A DNA stretch of 64,000 bases. Origin: Ignavibacteriales bacterium. GTDB lineage: Bacteria > Bacteroidota > Ignavibacteria > Ignavibacteriales > Melioribacteraceae. Location: assembly GCA_020635275.1 (NCBI GenBank), contig JACKAA010000007.1, forward strand, positions 1-64,000, given 5' to 3'. Shown here piece after piece: positions 1-9,251 of the stretch (within the stretch, counting starts at the first letter, position 1; each line of letters opens with the position of its first letter). Position numbers and translations under genes: made by a program. The notes under the pieces were generated by a model, which had not been told where the DNA came from, made no database searches, and worked only from the letters and a program-made list of their open reading frames with translations.

Positions 1-2
1 GA

Positions 3-2270
3 GGTGAAGGTTTTCCGGTTGGAATTTCAACTAATGGCAGATTGTTTATCGGTAAAATTGATAGCTCAGTTTCACCAATTGATTTTTCATTTGAAAGAGG
101 AAAATTAAAATTAATTGGTGAAATTAAAGAAGATGAGTTAAACCTAAATTTACAGTTATTTGATAAAAATGACGTTCTAATTTCAAGTTTGGCAAATAAT
201 AATTATGAAACCGATTGGGTAAAAGGTTTAGTCGCACTAGTATCTCATTCAGGTTCTCTTCTTCAAAAAATAAATGGTAAAAGAAATACAGATTATCCAG
301 ATTGGGGAAGTAAACCTGGGACCAACAGAAAAGGGAATATGAATGTTTGGTTTAAAAATGTTAACCTTAGCGGCAGTTTAGTTGAAAACCATTCTGGAAG
401 AAGTTTTGGTCCGCTTTTATTTAGTCAATATACTCTTAGCAATCAAATATTAAAACTTACAGTTCAACTGCCGCCAATTAGTAATATAAATGAAGAACCG
501 GTTCAATTCCAAATTAAGAATAATGCAATTTGGGAAACAATTTCTGAAGAAAAAATTGATACTCTTTCAAGAACTTCAACATTTAGAATAGAAAATTGGA
601 ACGCAGCAAATAATATTCCTTATAGATTAGCATATAAAGTTAAAGATGATTCGGATGAACTAAAAGAATTTTACAGAGAAGGAATTATTAAAAAAGAACC
701 ATTAGACAAAAAAGAAATTGTCATTGCCGGATTTACAGGTAATAATGATTTAGGTTTCCCAAATAATGAATTAGTTGATGCTGTTAAGTTCCATAATCCG
801 GATGTACTGTTTTTTTCCGGAGATCAAATTTACGAAGGCGTTGGCGGCTATGGAATTCAGACAAATAGTTTAGATAAAATTACTCTCGATTACTTAAGAA
901 AGTGGTATTTATTCGGTTGGGCATATGGCGATTTGATGAGAGATCGGCCTACAGTTTCAATCCCAGATGATCATGATGTTTATCATGGTAATATTTGGGG
1001 TGCTGGTGGAATAGCTACTCCAAGCGGACTTGTTGGTGCTGATGCTCAAGATTTAGGTGGATATAAATATTTCCCCGAATGGGTAAATATGGTCCAGAGA
1101 ACACAAACATCTCATCTTCCAGATACTTATGATTCGTTACCAGTTGCACAAAACATTGGAGTTTACTACTGTAATATGAATTATGGCGGTGTAAGTTTTG
1201 CAGTTTTAGAAGATAGAAAATTTAAATCAGCTCCTAAAACTCTTTTACCAAATGCAAAAGTATATAATGGATGGGCACAGAATAAAAAATTTGATGCAAA
1301 AAAAGATGGTGATGCAAAAGGAGCCAAACTTTTAGGAGAGAGACAGTTAAAATTCTTGGAAGACTGGTCATCTGATTGGAAAAATAATATTTGGATGAAA
1401 GTTGTTCTTTCACAAACTATTTTTGCTAATGTTGCAACATTACCGCAGGAATTCTCACATTCAGATAATATCGTACCAAAATTGCAAATATTTCAGCCAG
1501 ATGAATATCCTCCTGATGACATTCCAGTTCAGGATATGGATTCAAATGGTTGGCCTCAAACTCCGCGTAATAAAGCATTAGAAATCATAAGAAAGGCTTT
1601 TGCCGTTCATATTGCCGGAGATCAGCATTTGGGAAGTTCAATTCAATATGGAATAGAAATTTGGAATGACGCGAGTTTTGCGTTTTGTGTCCCAGCAATT
1701 TCTAATGTTTGGCCAAGAAGATGGTTCCCAAATTATGAGGGTAAAAATAGAAAACAAAATATGCCAAAATACACTGGTGAATATGAGGATGGTTTTGGAA
1801 ATTTAATTACTGTCCATGCCGTTTCAAATCCTTATTTTTCCGGAAAAGAACCATCTAAATTGTATGATAGGGCAACTGGTTATGGAATCATTAAATTAAA
1901 TCGTGAATCAAGAGATGTTACATTTGAATGTTGGCCCCGTTGGGTCGATCCATCAAAAATAGATGCTGAACAATATAACGGATGGCCGGTAAAGTTTAAT
2001 CAGATGGATAATTTTAATAAAAATGCTTTTGGATACTTGCCCGAAATTATTGTCACGGGAATGAAAAATCCGGTTGTTCAAATAATAAATCAAACAACTA
2101 ATGAAATTATTTATACAATTAGAATTAATGGAAATAAATTTACTCCTAAAATATTTGAGGAAGGAATATATACAATTAAAATTGGTGAGTTAGGTACTAA
2201 CAAAATTAAAATTATAAAAGATGTTCTAGCATCAAAAAAATCTAGAGATAAATTGGAAGTTAAATTCTAA
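3..2270 (+). CDS. PhoD-like metallophosphatase (5' partial)
   Basis: The frame is open from the window edge. The first possible start, a TTG at 42, is internal, because the frame reads through it without a stop, so the true N-terminus and any signal peptide lie outside. About 230 residues of beta-rich N-terminal sequence precede a PhoD-type calcineurin-fold core. The core shows F-S-G-D-Q-I-Y-E-G, D-D-H-D-V-Y-H-G-N-I-W-G and, near the end, H-I-A-G-D-Q-H-L-G, which are the metal-binding blocks of PhoD alkaline phosphatases/phosphodiesterases. The last ~70 residues look like a small beta-sandwich and lack the type IX sorting motif seen elsewhere in the window. It is the first visible gene of the glycan directon, 52 bp before the transporter gene. 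A phosphomonoester or phosphodiester substrate is likely; which one is unknown. Confidence 0.8.
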   Translation, partial: GEGFPVGISTNGRLFIGKIDSSVSPIDFSFERGKLKLIGEIKEDELNLNLQLFDKNDVLISSLANNNYETDWVKGLVALVSHSGSLLQKINGKRNTDYPDWGSKPGTNRKGNMNVWFKNVNLSGSLVENHSGRSFGPLLFSQYTLSNQILKLTVQLPPISNINEEPVQFQIKNNAIWETISEEKIDTLSRTSTFRIENWNAANNIPYRLAYKVKDDSDELKEFYREGIIKKEPLDKKEIVIAGFTGNNDLGFPNNELVDAVKFHNPDVLFFSGDQIYEGVGGYGIQTNSLDKITLDYLRKWYLFGWAYGDLMRDRPTVSIPDDHDVYHGNIWGAGGIATPSGLVGADAQDLGGYKYFPEWVNMVQRTQTSHLPDTYDSLPVAQNIGVYYCNMNYGGVSFAVLEDRKFKSAPKTLLPNAKVYNGWAQNKKFDAKKDGDAKGAKLLGERQLKFLEDWSSDWKNNIWMKVVLSQTIFANVATLPQEFSHSDNIVPKLQIFQPDEYPPDDIPVQDMDSNGWPQTPRNKALEIIRKAFAVHIAGDQHLGSSIQYGIEIWNDASFAFCVPAISNVWPRRWFPNYEGKNRKQNMPKYTGEYEDGFGNLITVHAVSNPYFSGKEPSKLYDRATGYGIIKLNRESRDVTFECWPRWVDPSKIDAEQYNGWPVKFNQMDNFNKNAFGYLPEIIVTGMKNPVVQIINQTTNEIIYTIRINGNKFTPKIFEEGIYTIKIGELGTNKIKIIKDVLASKKSRDKLEVKF

Positions 2271-2322
2271 ATTTAAATACTATTTTATAAAACTAAATTG
2301 AATCAATAAAATAAGGCATAAT

Positions 2323-3471
2323 ATGAAATTCAAAACATTTCCAATCTTTTTAGCATTTCTTGTAATGGGAATTGCTGATGCAATGGGTCCAATGGCAAGT
2401 GCCGTTGAAAAAAATTATGAATTGAGTGCTGTTGTGGCAACTTTACTTACATTTTTTGTGTTTATCGCTTTTGCAGTTTTTAGCGTTCCCGGCGGTGTTT
2501 TAGCAGCTCGAATTGGGAAGAAGAATTTATTATTGTTAGGCTTAGGTTTAAATATTATTGCAATGGCAATTCCAACATTTATCAATCCTGGATTCACACT
2601 TTTACTATTCTGTATTTTTCTTTTAGGAATTGGAACAACATTTCTTCAAGTTGCCGGTAATCCAATTATGTATGACGTAAGTGAAAAAGGTACCTATAGT
2701 AGAAATCTCGCTTTAGCACAAGGAATAAAAGGACTTGGAGCTTCCGGATCAGCTTATTTAGTTGGATTGGTATTAGTGCTTCCGATTTTTGCCACAATGG
2801 GTTGGAGAGGAGTATTCCCTGTGTTTTTACTTTTTATGGTTTTAGCATTTGTGTTTGTTGCACTTTTAAAAGTTGAAGAAACCAAAGCTGATATTCCACC
2901 AAGTATTGGTTCGTCATTGAAGTTATTAAAAGAACCTGTTTTTGCTTTAGCTGTAGTAGGAATTTTTCTTTACGTTGGAGCAGAAGTTTGTATGGGCAGG
3001 TTTTTAAAACCAACACTGGAAAGTTTTGGCTTTTCTACTGATAATGCTGCTTTATGGGGACCTACAGTATTTTTTGGAACAATTACCTTTGGCAGATTAG
3101 TTGCCGGAAGTATAAATTTAAATGCACATACATTTTTTAGAATTTCTGCATCGCTTGGATTATTAGGTGTTGTTTTTATACTAACAGGTCAAGAATATTT
3201 AACATTGGCTGGCATAGTTTTAGGTGGTCTAGGTTTTGCTAATATTTGGCCAATGCTTTTCTCTATTACTATTGAGGAAAAACCTGAAAGATCAAGTGAA
3301 CTTTCTGGACTAATGGTAATGGCTATCAGCGGCGGAGCTCTTGTACCTTTAGTAATGGGAGAGTTAGTTGATTCCGGAATGTTAACTTTAGCCTATATTG
3401 TTCCAGCAATATGTTTCGGTTATTTATTTCTACTATCCTTAAAAGGGAAGAAAAAAATAGCTGCTGCTTAG
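2323..3471 (+). CDS. FHS-family MFS sugar transporter
   Basis: This 382-residue protein has about twelve hydrophobic segments. An A-x-R-I-G-K-K loop after helix 2 and the stretch G-I-G-T-T-F-L-Q-V-A-G-N-P in helix 4 match the fucose/glucose-galactose:H+ symporter group (FucP/GluP type), where a Q-x-x-x-N-P motif lines the sugar path. It should import a monosaccharide or small oligosaccharide across the inner membrane. The start is supported by an AAGG upstream of ATG. The next gene is a ROK kinase, so import followed by phosphorylation is a natural pairing. The sugar cannot be read from sequence; fucose, mannose and glucose are all plausible given the fucosidase, mannosidase and glucosidase in the directon. 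Confidence 0.8.
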   Translation: MKFKTFPIFLAFLVMGIADAMGPMASAVEKNYELSAVVATLLTFFVFIAFAVFSVPGGVLAARIGKKNLLLLGLGLNIIAMAIPTFINPGFTLLLFCIFLLGIGTTFLQVAGNPIMYDVSEKGTYSRNLALAQGIKGLGASGSAYLVGLVLVLPIFATMGWRGVFPVFLLFMVLAFVFVALLKVEETKADIPPSIGSSLKLLKEPVFALAVVGIFLYVGAEVCMGRFLKPTLESFGFSTDNAALWGPTVFFGTITFGRLVAGSINLNAHTFFRISASLGLLGVVFILTGQEYLTLAGIVLGGLGFANIWPMLFSITIEEKPERSSELSGLMVMAISGGALVPLVMGELVDSGMLTLAYIVPAICFGYLFLLSLKGKKKIAAA

Positions 3472-3537
3472 GTTATATATTATTTTAAGTTTATTAAATA
3501 TTTGTTGTTAATTCTAGTTAGAAAAAAGGGTAAGAAA

Positions 3538-4641
3538 ATGAAATATGTAAATGATAAAAGAATTGTTATGACACTTGATGCTGGTGGTACTAATTTGGTT
3601 TTCACAGCAATTCAAGGTAATGAACAAATAATTGATGAAATTAGATTTCCTTCATCTCCAAATGATTTAGAAAAAATGTTTTCAACATTAGTTGAAGGAT
3701 TTAACGAGGTGAAATCAAAATTGCCCGAACAGCCGGTTGCTATAAGTTTCGCTTTTCCGGGTCCGGCAGATTACCCAAATGGAATTATTGGAGATTTGCC
3801 AAACTTACCGGCATTCAGAGGCGGTGTTGCTCTAGGTCCATTTCTTGAAAATAAGTTTAACCTTCCTGTATTTATTAATAATGATGGAGATTTATATGCA
3901 TACGGTGAAGCAATATCAGGATTTCTACCGGAAATTAATAAAAAATTAAAAGATGCTGGAAGTCCAAAACAATATAAGAATTTGTTAGGTCTAACACTAG
4001 GCACTGGTTTTGGAGCCGGAATTGTTAGGGATGGTAATTTATTTATTGGTGATAATTCCGGAGCCGGAGAAATTTGGCTTCTAAGAGACAAACTTTCACC
4101 TAGTCTAAATATTGAAGAACACGGGAGTATACGAGGAGTCAAAAAAGTCTATTCAAAATTAGTAGGTATTCCTTTTGAAGAGACACCTGAACCAAAAATT
4201 TTATTCGAAATTGCAAATGGTGAAAAAGAAGGAAACAAAGAAGCTGCTGTTCAATCATTTAAATCTATGGCTGAAGCTTGCGGTGATGCAATATCAAATG
4301 CTATTACACTCATTGATGGTCTAATTGTTATTGGAGGCGGATTATCAGGTGCTTCAGAATTATTCCTTCCATATTTGGTTAATGAAATGAACAGCAATTT
4401 CACAAGAGAAGATGGCTCACAATTTAGAAGATTAACTCAAAAAGTATATAACTTGGAAAATCCTGAAGAAGTTTCAAAGTTCCTACAAGGTTCAACAAAA
4501 GAATTAGATATAATTGGAACTGATAAAAAAATTAAATATGATCATGAAACGAGATTGGGTGTTGGTATTTCAAAAATTGGAACAAGCAAAGCAATATCAT
4601 TAGGTGCATATGCATTTGCATTAAATCAATTAAGTCAATAG
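3538..4641 (+). CDS. ROK-family sugar kinase
   Basis: This is a 367-residue ASKHA-fold protein with the phosphate-1 loop L-D-A-G-G-T-N near residue 12, the catalytic aspartate in N-N-D-G-D (Asp116), and T-L-G-T-G-F-G-A-G followed by G-A-G-E. There is no N-terminal helix-turn-helix, so it is a kinase rather than a NagC/XylR regulator. The usual ROK zinc motif (CxCGxxGCxE) after G-A-G-E-I is absent, replaced by a stretch with H-G-S-I-R-G, a variant I associate with Bacteroidota ROK proteins. I place the start at ATG 3538, preceded by AAAGGGTAAG; an upstream TTG at 3502 would add 12 residues with no good binding site. Its likely job is to phosphorylate free glucose or mannose released by the cytosolic phosphorylases of this directon. 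Confidence 0.82.
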   Translation: MKYVNDKRIVMTLDAGGTNLVFTAIQGNEQIIDEIRFPSSPNDLEKMFSTLVEGFNEVKSKLPEQPVAISFAFPGPADYPNGIIGDLPNLPAFRGGVALGPFLENKFNLPVFINNDGDLYAYGEAISGFLPEINKKLKDAGSPKQYKNLLGLTLGTGFGAGIVRDGNLFIGDNSGAGEIWLLRDKLSPSLNIEEHGSIRGVKKVYSKLVGIPFEETPEPKILFEIANGEKEGNKEAAVQSFKSMAEACGDAISNAITLIDGLIVIGGGLSGASELFLPYLVNEMNSNFTREDGSQFRRLTQKVYNLENPEEVSKFLQGSTKELDIIGTDKKIKYDHETRLGVGISKIGTSKAISLGAYAFALNQLSQ

Positions 4642-4675
4642 AAAGTAAAATTAAAAGTAAGGAAGTTAGCTTAAT

Positions 4676-5629
4676 ATGATAAGATATAAAAATAATCCTG
4701 TTGTAAAGAATTCAGATATTCCGGACATTGCCCCAAATTTGATTGACGCTACTTCAGTTTTTAATCCGGGTGCAATTAAATTTGGTGATAAATATCTACT
4801 TATGCTCAGAGTTCAAAATAGAGGAAGAAAAACATTTTTTGTTATGGCAGAAAGTAAAGATGGAATCGATTTCAAAGTTGAAAATAAAATTGTTGAACTA
4901 AAAGGTTTGGAAAAATTAGAAAATAAAATTTATCATTTGTATGATCCGCGATTGACAAAAATTGAAGATGATTATTTTATCCTATTTGCAATGGATATTG
5001 ATGATAATTGCAGTTTAGGTTTAGCTAAAACAAATGATTTCCAAAACTTTGAATTTATGGGAATAGTATCAGAAAAAAATGTTAGAAATGGAGTTTTATT
5101 TCCTGAAAAAATCAATGGTGAATATTACAGATTCGAAAGACCGAATACTGCTCAAATTGAAGGCGGACCACTAACGGGAAATTCCATTGTTTTAGCAAAA
5201 TCCAAAAACTTAATAGAATGGGAAAGAATTGCAATTGTTGCAGAAGGAATAAAATTCTATTGGGATGAAATGGTTGGAAGCAGCACTCCACCAATCAAAA
5301 CAAAAAAAGGTTGGCTTCATACTTACCATGGAATTGCAATGCATTATGCTCCAATTTATCAAATGGGAGTTATGCTTCATGAATTAAATGATCCTTCTAA
5401 AGTAATTTCAAGAGGGAGCCAGAATATTTTAGAACCTCGTGAATTATATGAGTTAGTTGGACAAGTGCCAAATGTTGTTTTTCCAACTGGAATTATTGTT
5501 GAAGAATTTGATGATGAAGGATTTGCAAAAGATGATTCAGAAGTAAAAATTTATTACGGTGCCGCTGATACATCTGTTTGCTTGGTTACAACAACTGTAA
5601 AAGAACTAGTTGCCCATTGTTTTGTTTGA
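4676..5629 (+). CDS. GH130 beta-mannoside phosphorylase
   Basis: This 317-residue five-bladed propeller enzyme has no signal peptide, so it should be cytosolic. The block Y-D-P-R-L-T places the GH130 catalytic aspartate at Asp90, and G-S-S-T-P-P-I-K-T-K-K-G-W-L with Y-H-G-I matches the phosphate and sugar binding region. GH130 enzymes phosphorolyse Man-beta-1,4-Glc, Man-beta-1,4-Man or Man-beta-1,4-GlcNAc to mannose-1-phosphate. The short length fits subfamily 2 (mannooligosaccharide or mannosyl-GlcNAc phosphorylases, about 325 aa) better than the longer subfamily 1. The epimerase encoded at 19826 would suit a mannobiose to mannosyl-glucose route; the alpha-mannosidase and fucosidase would suit an N-glycan-like route. 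Family assignment is firm, exact substrate inferred. Confidence 0.85.
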   Translation: MIRYKNNPVVKNSDIPDIAPNLIDATSVFNPGAIKFGDKYLLMLRVQNRGRKTFFVMAESKDGIDFKVENKIVELKGLEKLENKIYHLYDPRLTKIEDDYFILFAMDIDDNCSLGLAKTNDFQNFEFMGIVSEKNVRNGVLFPEKINGEYYRFERPNTAQIEGGPLTGNSIVLAKSKNLIEWERIAIVAEGIKFYWDEMVGSSTPPIKTKKGWLHTYHGIAMHYAPIYQMGVMLHELNDPSKVISRGSQNILEPRELYELVGQVPNVVFPTGIIVEEFDDEGFAKDDSEVKIYYGAADTSVCLVTTTVKELVAHCFV

Positions 5630-5677
5630 AAATTATTTGTTGATTGTTATTAATTCTACCGACAAAGGAAAAATTAA

Positions 5678-8600
5678 ATGAAAGTACTTATTCCGATTTT
5701 TATGATTTTAATTTTTAGTAATTCATTGCATGCTGAAGATAATGTTAAATTAATTAAGCAATATAACTATGCAATGAAATCACAAAATCACTTAGAAGGA
5801 TTTTCAAAAAGTATTGGAGAAAATGATTTTTCTTATCATAGTTTAAGGATTGATGTAACCGATGCCTTATTAACCAGATGTACTGATGGTAAATTGGCAA
5901 TAGAATGGTTAACTCAAAATGTTGATAAAGAAACTAAAAATGGTGTTTGGTTTACTTGGATTGCTGCAGTCGATATGAAAGGCGGCGGACAAAAGTTTGA
6001 TGTTTACATAAACGATATTAAAAGATTTGAATTTATTGCTGGCAGTGATGAAGAAAGAATATTTGATAATGAGGAAGGTGGTATTTTAGAATTTACTACA
6101 ATTGAATATGATCAGCATAATGATGCACATGGATACATGTCACTGTTTACACCTGCTAGTTGGATTACTAAAGGAAAACCTGTTAAAATTAAAATTATTG
6201 GACAAGCTGCTGAAAGTAACACATGGATTATTGTTTACAAAGCAAATGACGTTATTACTTATCTGCAAAATCTGGTTAAGAATGAAACTTGGTTAAACGT
6301 AAATCTAAAATATGATAATAATGTTTCCTATTTCAATTTTAGAGCTCCAAGTCCATATCGAAATAAAACATTAAATGTTAATGTCGGTTCGCAAGAATAT
6401 ACTGTAAAGTTAGAATTACAAAATGAAATAGCAGTAGGAAAACTTGAACTAAATAATATTGATGCAAGAAAATATGGTTTAGCAGTTAATGATGAGAGTT
6501 CAGAATTGATAAGTTTCTCAACTTTAAATAAGAATTCAAAGACTCAAAAATTACTTCAGAAATCATTATTAAAAAATGAAATTAAAATTGAAGATGGAAT
6601 CACAAAAATATTTTGTGAAAGGATTTATAAACCGCACACCGTAAAAAATTTATTAAAATTATCACAATCTAAATTAAGTAAAGGGCAAATTAATTTGATG
6701 AATTCAAGTCATCAAGATATTGCTTGGATGGACAGTCCGGAAAAGTGTGTAATAGAACGTGATACTATGTTGCTTATGCCTCTTTATGAAAAAGCAATAA
6801 ATGCTGATCCAACCTATAGATTTGATGTTGAAGATGCATTAATGATTAAAGAATTTGTTCAACGTCATCCTGATAAAAAAGATGGAATTAAAAAATTACT
6901 CAATGAAGGAAAAATATCCTGCGGTGCTACATTTATTCAGCCGTATGAAGAAATGTATTCGGGTGAAGCATTAGTAAGACAATTTTATTTTGGAAAAAAA
7001 TGGTTAAAAGATGAATTTAACTACCATGCAAATGTTTATTGGAATGTTGATGTTCCAGGCAGACTTTTGCAAATGCCTCAAATTATAAAGAAGTCCGGGG
7101 TTGATTATCTTATGATCAGCCGATTTGAAAAGGGAATTTATGACTGGTATAGTCCTGATGGATCTTTTGTTACTACTTTTTCACCTGGACATTATGGGGA
7201 TGCATTTATGCCTCTTCACAAAAATGTTTACGATGCGGCAAATTATTTAGCAGAATCTTCACTTTATTGGGAAAAATATTTTACATCAAATTCTGATGAA
7301 AATGTAATACCTGTATTATCAGATTGGGATATGAGTCCGGCTGTTGATTATAGTCATGTAATTAATAATTGGGAAAGCATTATTGAAATTGAAGATGAAA
7401 ATGAAAACAAAATATCAATTGAGCTTCCAAAATTTAAAATACAAACAGCAGAAGAATTTTTAGATCAGTTTGTAAAATCAGCATCAGACATTCCAAAAAT
7501 TAAAGGTGAACGTCCGCCGGTTTGGTTATATATTCATGGTCCATCTCATTACCAAGCTCTTAAGGCAAGCAGAGAAGCAGATATATTGTTGACTGCAGCA
7601 GAAAAATTTTCAACTATTGATGCTCTCACTGAAAATAACTTTAGTAAATATCCAAGTAAAAGATTAGCAAATGCTTGGGAATCAAAAATATATCCTGATC
7701 ATGGTTGGGGAGGAAAAGAGGGACAGCTTACAGATGATTTATTCCTAAGCAAATATATTTTCGCAAAAAGTGAAGCGTCTCAGCTAAATGAAAATGCATT
7801 AAACTCAATTGCATCGAAAATTCAAACTGATGATAAAAAAGGGTTGCCCATTGTAATATTTAACAGTCTAAATTGGGTGAGAACTGATCCCATTAAATTT
7901 AGTGTCAATTTTAAAAAAGGGGAAATGAGATTCTTAAAAATAATTGATGATGAAAATAATAATATAGAAATTCAATTATCCGGTGTCTCAAGATATGAAG
8001 ATGAAAGCATTAAAGAAGCGACTGTAAATTTTGTTGCAGAAAGTGTTCCTTCAATTGGCTATAAGACATTTTATCTATCAAAAAGTAAAAGTGAGAATGA
8101 CGCTAAGAATTCAGCTAATTATGAAAGCGACTTTTATAAAATTGAGCTGACCAATGGCGGAATTAAAAGTATTTATGATAAAGAATTGCAGCAAGAATTG
8201 TTAGATGTTTCCAAATTTTCAGGCGGTGAAATATTTACGATGAAATCTGAAGGTAATGGAGCCGGTGAATTTTCGGATATACAAAAACCAACAATGCAAG
8301 GATTTGATAAAACTGGAAATTATAATACTGAATGGAAAATTATTGAGAATGGTCCGGTTTACTGTTCATTCAAATTTAGACAATCAATAAGAAATGCAGT
8401 AGTTGAGCAAAAAATAATTTTGTATAAAAAAATAAAAAGAATTGATTTTGATGTGTCTTTATTAAATTGGGAAGGAGTTCTTTATAGAGAATTTAGAATG
8501 GCTTTACCATTAAATATGAAAAATGCTCAAGTTGCTTATGAAACAGCCTTTGGAGTTTCTGAAGTTGGAAAAGATGAAATTGATGGTGCGGCAGGAGAAA

Positions 8601-9223
8601 GATATACAACTATTTGTAAAGAAATTCATCCACGGGGAATTGAAAATTGGATTGGTGCTAATGATGGAAATTATGGAGTTACATTAAGTTCTTGTGTTGC
8701 TGTTGCTGATTATATTGATCCGACTGATTTGGAATCCAAAAATACTATTCTTCAGCCAATTCTTTTAGCATCAAGAAAAAGCTGTCATGGAGAAGGAAAT
8801 GAATATTTACAAACTGGTGATCACCATTATTCTTTTTCTCTCACATCGCATAAATCAGATTGGATAAATGGTAATTCTTTTGGTAAAGAAGCAAATGAGA
8901 AATTATTTGTTGTAGTAAATCCAAAACAATTTAAAGATGCATTTCTACCTGAGGTAAAAAGTTTCTTTTCAATAAACAAAAAAAATGTGATCATATCAAC
9001 TATAAAAAAAGCTGAAGATGATAATTCGACAATTGTACGTTTCTATGATATTGAAGGAAAAGATACAAATGTGGAACTTCAAAGTTTTATAAATATTAGT
9101 GAAGCCTTTAAAACAAACTTAATTGAAGATGATATTGAAAAAGCAAGTAGCGGTAAAAATAAAATATCACTAAAGTTAGGTCATCATTCAATTGAAACAT
9201 TAAAATTAATTACTTTTCCATAG
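5678..9223 (+). CDS. Exported GH38 alpha-mannosidase
   Basis: The protein has 1181 residues with an N-terminal signal peptide (M-K-V-L-I-P-I-F-M-I-L-I-F-S-N-S-L-H-A). About 310 residues of beta-sandwich-like sequence precede the GH38 catalytic domain. Zinc ligands are visible in S-S-H345-Q-D347-I-A-W, the catalytic nucleophile is expected at Asp458 in N-V-D-V-P-G, and another conserved histidine is His675 in Y-P-D-H-G-W-G-G. The C-terminal half fits the GH38 beta domains. The enzyme should release alpha-linked mannose in the periplasm or outside. It is about 150-300 residues longer than typical bacterial GH38 enzymes because of the N-terminal module, which may bind carbohydrate. An AAGGA before the ATG supports the start. 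Linkage preference is unknown. Confidence 0.85.
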   Translation: MKVLIPIFMILIFSNSLHAEDNVKLIKQYNYAMKSQNHLEGFSKSIGENDFSYHSLRIDVTDALLTRCTDGKLAIEWLTQNVDKETKNGVWFTWIAAVDMKGGGQKFDVYINDIKRFEFIAGSDEERIFDNEEGGILEFTTIEYDQHNDAHGYMSLFTPASWITKGKPVKIKIIGQAAESNTWIIVYKANDVITYLQNLVKNETWLNVNLKYDNNVSYFNFRAPSPYRNKTLNVNVGSQEYTVKLELQNEIAVGKLELNNIDARKYGLAVNDESSELISFSTLNKNSKTQKLLQKSLLKNEIKIEDGITKIFCERIYKPHTVKNLLKLSQSKLSKGQINLMNSSHQDIAWMDSPEKCVIERDTMLLMPLYEKAINADPTYRFDVEDALMIKEFVQRHPDKKDGIKKLLNEGKISCGATFIQPYEEMYSGEALVRQFYFGKKWLKDEFNYHANVYWNVDVPGRLLQMPQIIKKSGVDYLMISRFEKGIYDWYSPDGSFVTTFSPGHYGDAFMPLHKNVYDAANYLAESSLYWEKYFTSNSDENVIPVLSDWDMSPAVDYSHVINNWESIIEIEDENENKISIELPKFKIQTAEEFLDQFVKSASDIPKIKGERPPVWLYIHGPSHYQALKASREADILLTAAEKFSTIDALTENNFSKYPSKRLANAWESKIYPDHGWGGKEGQLTDDLFLSKYIFAKSEASQLNENALNSIASKIQTDDKKGLPIVIFNSLNWVRTDPIKFSVNFKKGEMRFLKIIDDENNNIEIQLSGVSRYEDESIKEATVNFVAESVPSIGYKTFYLSKSKSENDAKNSANYESDFYKIELTNGGIKSIYDKELQQELLDVSKFSGGEIFTMKSEGNGAGEFSDIQKPTMQGFDKTGNYNTEWKIIENGPVYCSFKFRQSIRNAVVEQKIILYKKIKRIDFDVSLLNWEGVLYREFRMALPLNMKNAQVAYETAFGVSEVGKDEIDGAAGERYTTICKEIHPRGIENWIGANDGNYGVTLSSCVAVADYIDPTDLESKNTILQPILLASRKSCHGEGNEYLQTGDHHYSFSLTSHKSDWINGNSFGKEANEKLFVVVNPKQFKDAFLPEVKSFFSINKKNVIISTIKKAEDDNSTIVRFYDIEGKDTNVELQSFINISEAFKTNLIEDDIEKASSGKNKISLKLGHHSIETLKLITFP

Positions 9224-9251
9224 AATTTAATTCTATTAAGGAATAAAAATT

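Noticed and set aside
3502..3537. TTG start for the ROK kinase
   Set aside because: The ATG at 3538 has a better ribosome-binding site and places the phosphate loop at the usual distance from the N-terminus.
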